Source of the DNA: Candidula unifasciata | Taxonomy: Eukaryota; Mollusca; Gastropoda; Stylommatophora; Geomitridae | Assembly (NCBI GenBank): GCA_905116865.2 | Contig: CAJHNH020002546.1 | Span: 358,670-422,669, forward strand | Length of the DNA: 64,000 bases | Direction: 5' to 3' | Shown: piece by piece, positions 10,833-59,394 of the stretch | Numbering within the stretch: position 1 is the first letter of the stretch | Layout of the letters: each line of letters opens with the position of its first letter | Program-made: the position numbers and the translations under genes | The notes under the pieces: generated by a model | What the model saw: the letters and a program-made list of their open reading frames with translations, nothing else | What the model was told of the DNA's origin: nothing | Databases searched by the model: none

Positions 10833-12300
10833 CTTTACGTCTCCTTTCATGCTGTAAGGTAGAGTTGGCATACATATGTTTTTGTTGACACCTTTCCGTC
10901 TTTACCGATGATAAAATGTGTTATACAGTGCTAAGTAGAGGCATGGGAATCACCACCCATGGCGAGGACGAGTGTGACTAGCAAACCATCTCGCGCTAAG
11001 AAAAGTCTACCACAATTAGAGGATGGGATTTCAGGATCGTTGTTGCCATTATATGTATTTAGTGTGCGTCTTATCAGAAGCTCAGCTCTCAACTTTTCTG
11101 TAGTCATGTTCCTCCCTCACTTTATACCCATTCCCTTCCGGATCCCCCCCCCCCCCCCTTCCTTTCGCAAAACGGTGGTTGGCATTTTGTTCCAATGAAC
11201 CTACCTCAAAACCTGTATCATGCATGTCCCGTTTGCACACATCTATATAGTAGTAGATGCCAACCTTGACATCTTCTTACTCTCTGTAGTAGACCAGAAA
11301 CAATGTCCTTAGTGACTCTGCCATCATCTGTTCTACAGGCGTGACTCCGCCACACGAGCCTTCGGAGACTTCGCTAACATACATAACACACACGGTTAAC
11401 TTTGTTGCTATAGTCCCCCCACAATGCAACTGCTTTATACGGTTCAACAGAGATTCTAGATCTGGCTGCTTGTGGATTCTTATCTCAACTGTTATTCTTT
11501 GAGTCACCAGATATCAATCTTTCAGGCCGCAGTTCTGAAGAGTTAAGAATATGTTAGTTTTACTACTCCCCCTCCCCCTTCTCTAACAGAAGTAAACCAA
11601 TGGGGAATCTTGAAGTCGCAGAAATATTATACCAGGTGTCTGTAGAGTCTCAATGCACGTTGTATGCATGACAAATTTGAAAAAAACAAAATACACGATG
11701 TCATCAACAATTTGCACAGCCACAACAATAACATATCTGATGCTTCAGGTCAAAATGGACGCTAGGCACGGCCACCTTTTTTTTTTTTTTTTTTAGCCGA
11801 GGATATAGTTTCGTCGCCCAGTTTCTGAGTTGAGTGCATGGCGTTACACTGTGAGCTACATGTGTTTTTCGTTGGCACAGGAGCATAGCAACTATGAGGT
11901 GACCCGTTTGCTATGAAGCTGAAACTAGGATTACCAGATTACAAAAAATCTGAGTCATTAGAGTCAATTTAATGTCTAATCCTGTTTTGTGGAAGCTAGG
12001 GGGTACCAATATTCATTATAACATGTCTTCAAAATGTCCATCACAGGCTTCAAGACATTACCATCCATGCTGGAATATCTGTTCAACAACACCAAATTTT
12101 GTTCCTGTTGTTAACCTCATTTTTTTTTTTTTTTTTTTTTTGAGTGCAAAGACTTACTCCAGCAGAAGACAGCCATTCACTGCATACTGATTCAGGATTC
12201 ACTGTGGAGCACATATTTTGATGACACAATGTGTGTCATTTTTCAAATGTATTCTGCATAAGTGTAATGAGACTTTACAAACACCCTGTATATAAGTAAA
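10833..12300. other. Intergenic, no gene recognised
   Basis: It contains a C15 run at 11144-11158, a T-run near 11777-11794 and another near 12120-12141. No supported coding region. The segment 10946-10986 resembles 4660-4695, so a further short repeat may be present. Confidence 0.4.
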
Positions 12301-14439
12301 TACACATCTATTCATCACATGTGTGTTTTATTATATAAATCTCTTTACTCACAGACAACCAGTAAAAGACACAGTTTATGATGGGTTGCATAAACAGTTT
12401 ATTTGTGCAAGGAACGCCATTTATTGCCTTCCCCGCCATTCCCAGGCTTACTATTTACAATCAACTCAGCGGACAACCTCAAGGGAAGTAACTTAACAAG
12501 CAGCAGACACATTTTCAGTCCATACTGCTTACAGTTACATCCCTTATATTTTTAAAGAACATGCAACCTTGTTCCATTTCACTGTTGACAAATGTGCCTT
12601 CTGATTCTAAATATGAACTCTGTCAGTCATTTGTTATTGCTGTCATAAGTTTAGATATTAACCATTTCATCACTGACAAAATTTGTAGACAAAAATATTA
12701 AGCTCCTTAACATAAATAACTTATCTGATATGTATTTTCAAATGAACCGTTGAACATGTTTTTCAGCAGCAAGATAATTGATAATCTTATAACTGAAAAC
12801 TGGATAACTATAATTCAAACTGTAATAACAGTCTAACCGGTGAGTTTTTGTTTTAGAAAATTGCCTTTCTTTAGAAACCATTTTGACTTTTTATTTCAAA
12901 AGAAAGAGAACCAGGATTACCCAAGATAATGTGACCTAAGAGTTACTTCCTCGCCACTTGTCACGAATATATACAATTTATAGATGTTAATCTGAGCATT
13001 TAACTGTTCCAGTTACACCTGCCAACAGACAAAGCACACATTCTCATTCTTACAGTCAGGATATTTACACTCTGTAACTATTCAGATCTTGAAATCATTA
13101 CCAACCGTCTGCTTTCTGTATTTCATATGAACAAAAATGGGGATACAACTATGTTCCGGAGAATTTCAAACATATTAATAAAGGAAAACAAATCAATTAA
13201 TGTAAAATTATCCCCATCATACATGTGTGTTACACATCAAAGATTGTGATGTATGTAAATCAAGCCTTCCCTCCTGATTTACGCACACAAGAGTCTTTGA
13301 TTTTAATTTAGCAAAAGTGTTCTTCTTAATTTGTTATTCAAGGTTTTTTCCTAATATGCTATTCAGGGAAACAATTTGAACCTGCGAACGCTTGACCAAG
13401 AGGTACTAGCTGCTATTCAACTATAGCTACATTAGAAACATTTTTAGATATGTCAATTAAGCAGTAACTTCTTAATGAGAATAAGAGATGTTTATTAGAA
13501 TAATACTGTTTCAGGTTAACCAAAGCAACATCCTGGTACTCAGGATATGCCAAAAGGAACTCTCTCTTTCTCTCTCTCTTCCTGCAGGTTTCAATGTTTA
13601 TATCTGAATCATTTTCAATTTTGAAGCAAGTCACATGACTAGATGAACTGCGATAGCATCATAAAGTCACATGATTACAGCATATGATTAAAAACGTGAA
13701 AGCAGAAGGTGGTGAAAGCACAAAACAATGTTCAAACAGCGGGGAAGACAAGAAACCTATGTCCCTGATCTCCATGACAACACATGAGCCGCAAAAACAC
13801 AAATGCTACATTTTCTTCCAGCTTCAATGTGACCACAAATTACAGCGGCGACAGCGATAACAACAAAAAACGACGACAACAGTATCACAGGAAACGACAA
13901 AATATACAACGTGTTCATGTCTAGATTAACTAATCTAATAATAAATTAAGTCGCGACGTCAAATTTCTCTCCCCACAGTTCGCCACAAAATTCAACCCCA
14001 ACTTCCCCTTATAAATTGTAGTATTCCCTTACTTGTACTACAAATGCATACGTCACGTTTATTGTGGACCTTATTGTTAAGTCACCAAATTGCTTATTTT
14101 GTCTGTCTGTCTGAGCCCTCCGGGCAGTTACCTGGGGTCTGACCATCCTTCAGACTACAAGAATCTAATCCTGGACAGCAAACCAACAGAGCCAACCCTA
14201 GATACCCGGTTAAAACCTGTAAAGAAGTTACAACTGAGGTACCCCTATCAACCAAGCACTGCCGTGGTATGCCTCCCCGTGTGAGCAAACGTACAATTGC
14301 TGACTGAGGTATTCCTTACGAGAAATCAGCAAGAGATGCACGAGTAATAAATAAATTTCCAGAAATCAGTCCAGGAACTGATATGTCCGTGTATAAGTTA
14401 GCTTTATAGCCAAGCTATAGGCACCCAGCTGTGACAGTC

Positions 14440-15470
14440 CTGGCACTGAATTTATCACTAGCTATAAAACTATTACAATGTCATTATGTCTAGTAGATCT
14501 TATATATGTGAATTAACTCTAACTATATGTTAACCACATTTCATCTAGATTGATTTAAATATTGTTGTAACGAATATCTGTAAAGCTATCAAGATCTCAC
14601 TTTGTCCTTTTGTCTAGAAGATCTTACAGACAATGAATTAACTCTCTAGCTATAGTTAACAACATGTCATCTAGACCAAAATAACATTTATTGTAATCAT
14701 TAGCTATACAGCTATCAAATGTCATTCTGTCTTAGATCTCACGCACAAAAGTTTAACTCTAGCCTGTAAAGTTAACCATACATCATCCAAAGCAAAGACA
14801 ATATTACTTTAATGGCTAGCTATGAAGCCATCCAGAGGTCACTGTAGCTAGATTACTTTATCTAGTTACGCTAAAGCAATGATTGGTTGGCCGAGCTAAG
14901 CACATGTTTTATGATGAGTCTGAGGTGGTCTAACATGAATGAACTCCTGGATATTTAACTTTCCCTGGAGTGGCTTGTTTAGACCAAGGAGGCAGTCATT
15001 CAATGTGTTAACCTACGGCGGAAAGACTATCTGTACGTCATCTTATCTAGATAAGCATTTCACACTACTGGGTATTTAGCTGTCCAGATGTCATCTGGTG
15101 TAGATAGCTATGACATTTCAATCAATTGATTACAAAGTATTTAGCTGTCCAAATGTCATGAGGTCAAGATAGATGTAACCTGCATTGAATTAATCATTAG
15201 GAATTATGCTGTCAAATGACATCATGTCTAGTTTGATATGACATGCAATAAATTAATTATTGGGAATTATGCTGTCCAAATGTCATCTGGTCTAGACAGA
15301 TATTGACACACAAGGAATTATTAGGTATTTGGCTGTCCAAATGTCATCTTGTCTTACACAGCTGACAAACAAGTCAGTCTCTAGCTATAAAGCTATCCAA
15401 ATGACATCCTGTTGAAATAAAGCTGACATGCAAGAGTGACTCTTCATCTGTCTCAGTTTATGTCACTCCA
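14440..15470. repeat. Degenerate tandem array, roughly 80-90 bp units
   Basis: Repeated blocks contain a motif like AGCTGTCCAAATGTCATCTG, followed by GTCTAGA(T/C)AGAT, then ATGCAATGAATTAAT and CTAGCTATAAAGCTATCC. Units differ in length and sequence, so the array is old. It lies in the predicted LATS 3' UTR. Confidence 0.6.
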
Positions 15471-15479
15471 TCTAGACTG

Positions 15480-15562
15480 ACCTGACACACTGTCAGCAGC
15501 TCACACTGACACACTGTACACTGTCAGCATACACTGACATACTGTCAGCACACACTGACACA
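15480..15562. repeat. Short tandem repeat (CTGACACACTGTCAGCA-like)
   Basis: Several imperfect copies of ACACTGACACACTGTCAGC follow one another. CTGAC and GTCAG make the unit partly self-complementary. Confidence 0.6.
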
Positions 15563-16362
15563 ACATCACAAACAATGGTTCAACATCTGGTTAAAGTCAA
15601 CAGTTTAGGGCCACACATCCAAGATATGCTAACAATTAGGAGTAACTTTTTATATTAAGAGAACTCACAACTTTCTTGATTACTTAAAGTTAGAAAACTA
15701 CAACTCTGAGACCTGAGGCTGTGAGGCCTCCATCAGTTGCTATGGGCCTCCTGTTATCGTTTTGGGTCTCAGGTACCACATTATTTCTGATCAACTATTG
15801 TCCACATATGTTCAGCAACACATAATGTGTCCTCCAGCTGTCCACATTTGGCCTCAGAAGGGTGAAAAAATATATTTTATTTAAAAGCATAGCACAGCAT
15901 AAATGAATGCCGTCTCTTTTCATCATTTTTAACCAGGATAATTTTTCCCTTTACACATCAACTGTAAAATTATCTGGTAATGACAGTTCTGCACCTGTAA
16001 GCTACACATGCCTTTAAAAAAAACCCACCCCCCAAAAATAATACAGCTAACAGCATAAATAAATGTTTTGGTTAAATATTCTCTGTAAAAATGTGGAATA
16101 TTATGAGCAATAATTCTATTTGATGAGCTAACACCATTAAGGCTGTGAGCAATACTGAATTTCACTATCATGTAATTTATAGCTCTACCATTTGATTATG
16201 CCCTGAGTAAAAAATAAGTGCCCTATAAGCTAACAATGTGTATGTTAGCACAACTTTGGGGAAACATTCCCTGAGTTCCAGACTCTGGGAGGACTGTGTT
16301 GACTTTAACCATCTGTATGTCATAGAAAGCTTCCAGGTGTACGTGTTACTACGGTGACGTAA

Positions 16363-52542
<36,180 letters not shown>

Positions 52543-52699
52543 GTGACAATGATTTCCACGAACCGAAAATCACCAAATAAAGAAAGACTTGACTGCATCT
52601 GATATTCCTCAGGTTGGTGCGAATTAAGACTCATTTGGTAAATAATTTTTTTTTTCGTATTTTTTCTTCTTAAAAAATTAAGAACGCCTGAAGGAGATG

Positions 52700-52745
52700 A
52701 AGTTTACCATCAACTTTGTTGATGATATCAACTTTGTTGATGGTA
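52700..52745. other. Small palindrome upstream of LATS
   Basis: ACCATCAACTTTGTTGATGA followed by TATCAACTTTGTTGATGGTA is nearly self-complementary end to end. It lies about 160-200 bp upstream of the LATS ATG, within the probable 5' UTR or promoter region. No function is claimed. Confidence 0.4.
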
Positions 52746-53009
52746 TAAACTTTCACACATCCTATGTGCTGCGCTATGTGACTACCGCGGCTTTGGAATC
52801 AGGGAGTCCAGGAGAATGTGGCGATTCTCTCTCGAAATGAAACAAGTGATATCCGGGTATTTATTCCATGCTTATATGGTAATCCACTGGTGGCGAATCT
52901 GTTGTCTCGGTGGCAAAACTGTTAGCTTGTGGAAGCCTGAAAGGAGTAAAATCAAATATAAACCACATATTAATACGGTTCCAGTGAAATGCGTACACTA
53001 CAACTAAAG

Positions 53010-53240
53010 ATCTAGGTTCTTTTATTTTATTTTACCCTATCTCTGAACTCTGAGATTTCGTAGGGAATTCACCGGGAAAGTCCAGTAGTATGGGTAGTTA
53101 AGGTGCGAAATGAACACTGACTAACACTAATCATAGCCCCCCCCCCCCTTTTCCCCCTATATTGAACTTTCCCGTATGAAGTCCATACGAAATCTCGATG
53201 CCCCCAAGGAGGGGTGGAATAAAATAAAAGAACCCAAAGA
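53010..53240. repeat. Fold-back element with ~80-bp inverted arms
   Basis: The left arm (about 53010-53090) reads GGTTCTTTTATTTTATTTTA, GAGATTTCGTAGGG, CGGGAAAGT. The right arm (about 53158-53240) carries the reverse complements ACTTTCCCG, TACGAAATCTC, AATAAAATAAAAGAACCC. A C-run separates them. Confidence 0.65.
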
Positions 53241-53539
53241 AAACAGACCCTCCAAAATGCAACAAGAAAGTAAATGGGACGATCCTCAAGCAGTTTGATA
53301 CGTTTAAATGTTCTGTATCCAAATTCGCAGAGGTCTGCTTCTGCTTCCTTTTCATGAAACTGTACCCTCCGTCACACCATTCTCTCCAGGCCACCATGAT
53401 GTTTAGCATGACCAAACTATCCCAGCTTCCGGGACAGCATGCTGCTGCTTATGGGCTAATTCTCCTTGATATTCAGATCTTGTAGGATGTCTGTGTTTAT
53501 ATTATTCTTGGTCTATGTTGGGGACTCATGCATCAGTGG

Positions 53540-54795
53540 TGGATAAATGGCAAAACAAGAACTATGCTTCAGTGGTGGATAAATGGCAGAACAAGAACCA
53601 TGCTTCAGTGGTGGATAAATGGCAGAACAAGAACCATGCTTCAGTGGTGGATAAATGACAGAACAAGAACTATGCTTCAGTGGTGGATAAATGGCAGAAC
53701 AAAAACTATGCTTCAGTGGTGGATAAATGGCAGAACAAGAACTATGCTTCAGTGGTGGATAAATGACAGAACAAGAACCAGTGGTGGATAAATAGCAGAA
53801 AAAGAACCATTCTCCGATGGTGGATAAATGGCAGAACAAGAACCATGCTCCTGTGGTGAATAAATGGGCAGAACAAGAACCATGCTCCAGTGGTGGATAA
53901 ATGGCAGAACAAGAACCATGCTCCAGTGGTGGATAAATGGCAGAACAAGAACCAGTGTTGGATAAATGGCAGAAAAAGAACCATCCTCCTGTGGTGGATA
54001 AATGGCAGAACAAGAACCATGCTTCAGTGGTGGATAAATGGCAAAACAGGAACCATGCTTCAGTGGTGGATAAATGACAGAACAAGAACCAGTGGTGGAT
54101 AAATAGCAGAAAAAGAACCATTCTCCGGTGGTGGATAAATGGCAGAACAAGAACCATGCTCCAGTGGTGGATAAATGGCAGAACAAGAACCATGCTCCAG
54201 TGGTGGATAAATGGCAGAACAATAACCATGCTCCAATTGGTGTATAAATGGCAGAACAAGAACTAGTGGTGGATTAATGGCAGAACAAGAACCAGTGGTG
54301 GATTAATGGCAGAACAAGAACCAGTGGTGGATTAACGGCAGAACAAGAACCATCCTCCAGAGGTGGATAAATGGCAGAACAAGAACCATGCTCCAGTGTT
54401 TGATAAATGGCAGAACTAGAACCAGTGGTGGATTAATGGCAGAACAAGAACCAGTGGTGGATAAATGGCAGAACAAGAACCATCCTCCAGTGGTGGATAA
54501 ATTGCGGAACAAGAACCAAGCTCCAGTGGTGGATAAACTGTGGAACAAGAACCAAGCTCCAGTGGTGGATAAATGGCAGAACAAGAACCATGCTCCAGTG
54601 GTGGATAAATGGCAGAACAAGAACCATCCTCCAGTGGTGGATAAATGGCAGAACAAGAATCATCCTCCAGTGGTGGATAAATGACAGAACAAGAACCATC
54701 CTCCAGTGGTGGATAAATGGCAGAACAAGAACCATCCTCCAGTGGTGGATAAATGGCAGAACAAGAACCATCCTCCAGTGGTGGATAAATAGCAG
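53540..54795. repeat. 36-bp minisatellite upstream of LATS
   Basis: About 35 units of GTGGTGGATAAATGGCAGAA CAAGAACCATGCTCCA, some shortened to about 21 bp (AAGAACCAGTGGTGGATTAA). Long frames on both strands are by-products of a unit divisible by three. Confidence 0.95.
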
Positions 54796-54888
54796 AAGAT
54801 AACGATTTGTGTTACTCTCTCTCACAAACACACACACGCACACTCCCCCTACACACACATACACACATTATATATTCCCAATGGAATG

Positions 54889-55140
54889 CTTGACGTCTGT
54901 GGCCTAGGCGTTGCGAACGTGCTTGACAACACCGAGGTGCCGGATTAGATCCCAGTTGCGGATGATCTGGCAGCAGAACCCCTCGCCTTGCGTTGTTTTC
55001 GACAGAGGTGTCGACCGTGCAGGTGCAATGGCACAAACAACGGCAAACTACTGGACGTAAGAATTGCGTCGGGAAAATCACAAGCGGGGAAAACATGCTG
55101 CGTTTGGTTCTGTAACATCAAGTAAGACATGCCGCTACTC
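54889..55140 (+). repeat. SINE-A copy, diverged
   Basis: The head GACGTCTGTGGCCTAGGCGT, AACACCGAGGTGCCGGATTA and TGGCAAACTACTGG-like sequence CGGCAAACTACTGGACGTAA identify the family. It has small internal insertions. Confidence 0.75.
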
Positions 55141-55596
55141 TAGACGACTAATTGGAAATTAAAAATAAAATGTATACATTTAAACACGAATGGAAATAGC
55201 CAGCGATTTAAATCTAACACGGAAATGGAAACTATCCATCCCTATGAGAAATCAGGTAGAAGGAGGAAGTTGATTGTGTGTGTATGTTTGTGTCTGTGTG
55301 TCTGTGCTTGTTTAAGAACATTAAAATTCATAGCAAAGGCAAAGATATACACAAACCAGACAATGAAGTTGTGTGTTGTGGGCCAGGACATACAGAAGTT
55401 GATGTAACTAGTCTCCTTCTTCACTATATTTCTGTAAAGAAATAAATCTCTGAAACTACCCAATACCTAGAGTATGAGGCTGGGTCGATCCCGCAGCTAT
55501 ACTGATGTAGGGTGACTATATTAAAGACCTACACTGTACTACAGGTTATCCCGCAGCGTTTTTGTGGTGTCCCAATATAACTGTGCTATATGACTA

Positions 55597-55875
55597 TATG
55601 CGGCGTCCGTGGCTAAGGCGTTGCGAGTCCGACTCGTAATTCCAACGTACCGCGATCGAAACCCACTGCTGGCTGCGTGGATTTTTATTATGGCACGGGG
55701 CGTCGCGGGTCGACCCAGCCTAAAATGGGTACCAGGATGTATGTTTTGAGGAAGTAAAGACGGCCGGCGTAATGCTGACCACATTACCCACCTAGTACCG
55801 ACTGGTCTGCTAAATATGGGTGCTCTTCTCATATGCCCGATGGGCCTAAAGGCGTAAAAGTGGATCTTTACTTCT
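55597..55875 (+). repeat. Chimeric SINE: SINE-A-like head with SINE-B body
   Basis: The head GCGTCCGTGGCTAAGGCGTT GCGA matches SINE-A variants, while the body GGGTCGACCCAGCCTAAAAT, GGAAGTAAAGACGGCCGGCG and ATGCTGACCACATTACCCAC is SINE-B. Confidence 0.65.
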
Positions 55876-56099
55876 TGTCTTTATATGACTATATGACGGA
55901 ACGGGGTTTCCAGGATTTGTAGCTGTTTGATTCTCATTCCTGGGGTGTTAATCCTATAGGCTTCAAACATAATTTTTTTTTTTTTACTTCTATTGTGGAA
56001 ATTAGAATATGAGATGGTTTAGCCATGTGACGAGAATACCCTAGCACCAAGTGCCACGCAGTGTCATACTGAAGAATTATAATGGTCATCGAGCAAGGG

Positions 56100-56210
56100 T
56101 AATACAGCGGGGAAAATGGAATGACGGGAAAAATGGAATGATAGCTTCCAATGACGGGGAAAATGGAATGACAGCTTCCAATGACTGGGAAAATGGAATG
56201 ATAGCTTCAA
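56100..56210. repeat. ~30-bp tandem repeat, three to four units
   Basis: Units contain AATGACGGGGAAAATGGAAT GATAGCTTCC. Confidence 0.85.
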
Positions 56211-56317
56211 GAAGAGCCTTTAAAATGCACGCCAACTTAGGCAATATATTGGAAAGAGCAGAGAGAAGATCCTCACATCCCTACAACATCTTGATGAGGT
56301 AAATGGAAGAAAAAGGT

Positions 56318-56420
56318 GACGAAGAAGAAGAAGAAGAAGAAGAAGAAGAAGAAGAAGAAGAAGAAGAAGAAGAAGAAGAAGAAGAAGAAGAAGAAGAAGA
56401 AGAAGAAGAAGAAGAAGAAA
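56318..56420. repeat. (GAA)n microsatellite
   Basis: Uninterrupted GAA triplets for about 100 bp. They follow LINE-tail-like codons (AHLGNILERAERRS-type) at 56220-56300, so this may be an expanded retroelement tail. Confidence 0.95.
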
Positions 56421-56424
56421 AAGA

Positions 56425-57735
56425 CGTGTGGACTAAAGTGTCACCAATGTCTAGATTAAAGCCAACGTTCAACGAACGAACCACTATGACACTCTAGGTC
56501 TTACCTAGTGCATGGAGCAGAGAGAACTAGCCTAGGTGTGTTAGCGCAGAATGAGTTAAAAGCAACAACTTGAAAGAGAAGAACGAGTTACAGCGAAAAT
56601 AAATCATGAAATAACGCCATAAAATGTGTGTGTATCAGGTCTCTTCAATGAATGTAAGGACATCCCGATGTCCTACTTTCCGCGGTTGCTGGTTCCCTGT
56701 TGTTGTTTCTTTATTCTGCCAAGTTGCTGCCACCACCTGCATCACATTCCAAGCACAGATACGAGATAAGTTTGGGTAGGTCGCACTGCAAGAAATGCGG
56801 GATCTCTTTGCGCAAACCCTCACATCTCTTACCCCTCTCTCTTGTCCCCGTTCAATTATATCTTTTTTAACTAGATATCAGAAATCAATTATCTTTAGAT
56901 GTAATTTATTCAGTCACAACAAATGAACATTTTAGTTCAGGTAAAACCAGACAATAAAAGCATTAGTACTTGCAAGAGGAGAAGTACAAATCCACGGTAA
57001 ATAGAATGCTCTGGCTCTCGTTTCTCCAGCGCTCCGCCATGTTGATCTTAAATAGCAGACGTCGCGCCTAAAATTCACAAATAAACCCAATCAGGGACTA
57101 AATTAACAACTTCTAGCAAGTTGGCCGCCACAAGTACAACAAAATAAAGATGTTCAACCACTAATAAACAAAATAAATCGATTTACTCACTGCAAATTCA
57201 ATCCCAAATCGCGTCGTCAGGACTCCCGTATTCCAATGGCGCGGATGAAACTTTCAGAGGGGTGTAGGCATACCATGTGAGGATGACTTCTCAGGCAAAT
57301 ATTTTCACTAAAAATTGAAACTTTATTGGGAATTTATTACAACTGAAATAATATAGTATTAGTAATATTTTTAGCTTTTTGTATAGTAATAACAGCAATA
57401 ATATAGAAGGTAAACCTGTTTACAAGATGCTAACCTGGCGCCCCCTCGTAAGAAGTGGGTCAGATTTCCACATTCCAGGTCGGCTTGATTGACAGAGGCC
57501 CCGCCCCCTGTGACATAGTTGACATTCCACTGTGATCTGGAGATGTTTCCAGGTCCGTTGGACATTCTGCGCCCTGGCTGGGTCCAGGGGCGCCGGAATC
57601 TGGATTAGAGGGGGGAAGCATTCAGCGCCCCTTAAAAAATTTTAACAGCGTTAAACCATACTTCTTGCCATGTAAAGAAAAACATTAGTTTTTTTTGGGT
57701 GGGTAAAGTATATGTTTATGAATTTCAAATTATTT
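56425..57735. other. Intergenic, nothing recognised
   Basis: No family repeat or coding region that I can support. Confidence 0.4.
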
Positions 57736-57742
57736 TGTATAT

Positions 57743-57974
57743 TAGGTTAGTTGCGTATCCTTTACAAGGACGTTGCAGAACCAACCCCAACAGCCCCTGG
57801 TTGTTGTTGTTTTTTTTTTTTTTTCTATGCAAATTTACGTTCAGTAGTTTGCCATTTCTGGACGGTCGGCTTTCTTGATACCACTGTCGAAACCAACGCA
57901 AGGCGCATGGCCTGCAGCTGCGATCGAACCCGGCATCCCGGCATTATGTAGCGTTCGCATCGACTTAGCCGACC
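57743..57974 (-). repeat. SINE-A copy with target-site duplication
   Basis: Reverse SINE-A with an internal T-run; TTTTGTATAT is found at 57733-57742 and 57975-57984. Confidence 0.82.
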
Positions 57975-58045
57975 TTTTGTATATAGCCGAGAAAAAATAG
58001 TCTGATCATATCTAGCGCAATGACTGATTAGAAAAAAAATAATAC

Positions 58046-58540
58046 CAGAGGCCGACCAACACGATGATGGGCTCAAGATATAAGTGACTCTTTGAATATG
58101 AATGTACAAGAGGTGAAAACGCTGGTGAGAGACTGAGTTTCGTTCAGGCAAACGAGAGCGACGTTCCGCAAAAGACCTGCTACATGATGATGAGAGGGGG
58201 AAAGGAGGAACGTATTATAGAGGCCCAAAAGGAACTCAAAAGATCTGATAGTGAGGCTCCTAGGCCAGGCAGATACCAAACACAAACTGTGGAAGAGAAA
58301 AATGAAAGAGCAGTTAAGGAAGGAGATTGTAATAACGGCCATAATGTGCTGAAATATTTTGGCCATATCAAGCCCCACGGAGGATTGGAGGAGGGGGGGG
58401 GGAGATTGCAAATGGGCACAGAATGTGACTCCTTGGATATGAAAATGCACGAGGCGGTAAAGCTGCCGAGAGACAACTTTTCTTTCAGGGAGACCGTGAT
58501 GGGAGCGACGTTCTGCAAAAGACCTGCTACATGACGATGA
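58046..58540 (+). pseudogene. Two LINE 3' ends in tandem
   Basis: The first (58046-58193) has AGAGGCCGACCAACACGATG, then GACTGAGTTTCGTTCAGGCA and ACATGATGATGAG. The second (58198-58540) has TTTTGGCCATATCAAGCCCC, AAATGCACGAGGCGGTAAAG and GACCTGCTACATGACGATGA. Both match the tail at 9500-9772. Confidence 0.75.
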
Positions 58541-58554
58541 GAGGAACAAGTGAG

Positions 58555-58745
58555 GACCCTTTTTCACGTCTAAAGGCGTATTAGGTATATAGTTCTTGAC
58601 CTTTTTTTTCCAGACCAATCAGCACTCAGTGGCTGATGTGGTCAACATCACGCATGTCGCGTTTACTTCCCATGACTTTACCTGGTAGCCATTTAAGTCA
58701 GTGTCGACCTGGGAGCCAAGGCAATTTTTTTCAAGTCCGGCTCCG
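58555..58745 (-). repeat. SINE-B copy, headless
   Basis: It retains GGACCCTTTTTCACGTC, CAGACCAATCAGCACTCAGT, GTTTACTTCCCATGACT and AGTCCGGCTCCGTCCTGA. Confidence 0.65.
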
Positions 58746-58794
58746 TCCTGATTTGATTTCAACCCAATATTTTACCATAGTATTGAATCTTAAT

Positions 58795-58990
58795 TGTGAA
58801 CCGAGGTGGCGTAGAGACTTGAGGCTCGCTTGGCGAACCCAGTATCTTGGGTTCGAATTCGCATTGAGTCTGATGTTTAATTTTCTTAACGAAAATGATT
58901 AGACTCCAGGGTCGACCTACCTAAGATGGGTGCCAGGTCATGTCCTATGAAATAAAGGCTATCGTTCGAGTTCTGACTGGTCAACAATAA
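58795..58990 (+). repeat. SINE-B copy, diverged
   Basis: AGGTGGCGTAGAGACTTGAG and CTTGGGTTCGAATTCGCATT stand at A- and B-box positions, followed by CCAGGGTCGACCTACCTAAG. Confidence 0.6.
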
Positions 58991-59089
58991 AAATTTAGTG
59001 AAGCGTTGTACGCCGGATAGGACACTAACATCGAAAGGGTATTTGTAGTATCAATTTTTTTGTTTAGCACATTATTATCATTCTCCTTT

Positions 59090-59325
59090 CTTTCTATGTG
59101 TTCACCAGCTGTAACTCTGGTTAAAGTTCTGGTTGTTCGTCCGCCTCTGGACTTTAATTTTGTTCTAGAACCTGAGTGTTACGTGCGATCCTTTTTACAG
59201 ATCTGACTTATCTGTATGCAAAATGTTGGCTCCTTGCCTCTCAGGCAGATGCACTCCGACTTCGAAGTAAGCCCCCAATTAGTCGACTCTTACGACATGA
59301 TTGTTGGGGAACAAAGGGAACAGAA
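59090..59325 (-). repeat. SINE-C copy
   Basis: It contains GTTCACCAGCTGTAACTCTG, TTTTACAGATCTGACTTATC, GGCAGATGCACTCCGACTTC and AATTAGTCGACTCTTACGAC. Confidence 0.75.
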
Positions 59326-59394
59326 CTCGTGTGAGTTTCAAGGTACATTGTTATTATTGCACACTTAAACACGGATTAAACTTCCCAGGGTAAA

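Larger units (their letters stand above)
12328..16362 (-). other. Probable LATS 3' untranslated region and polyadenylation signals
   Basis: Downstream of the LATS stop codon (16363-16365, minus strand) lies about 4 kb almost free of the SINEs and long simple repeats that crowd the rest of the window. Minus-strand AATAAA motifs occur at 12420-12425, 12398-12403 and 12328-12333, giving plausible ends. The UTR assignment and its length are inference; transcript data would decide it. Confidence 0.4.

Noticed and set aside
53513..54864. Repeat proteins (WFLFCHLSTTGA, MLQWWINGRTRT)
   Set aside because: They arise from the 36-bp minisatellite, which is open in several frames because its unit is divisible by three.
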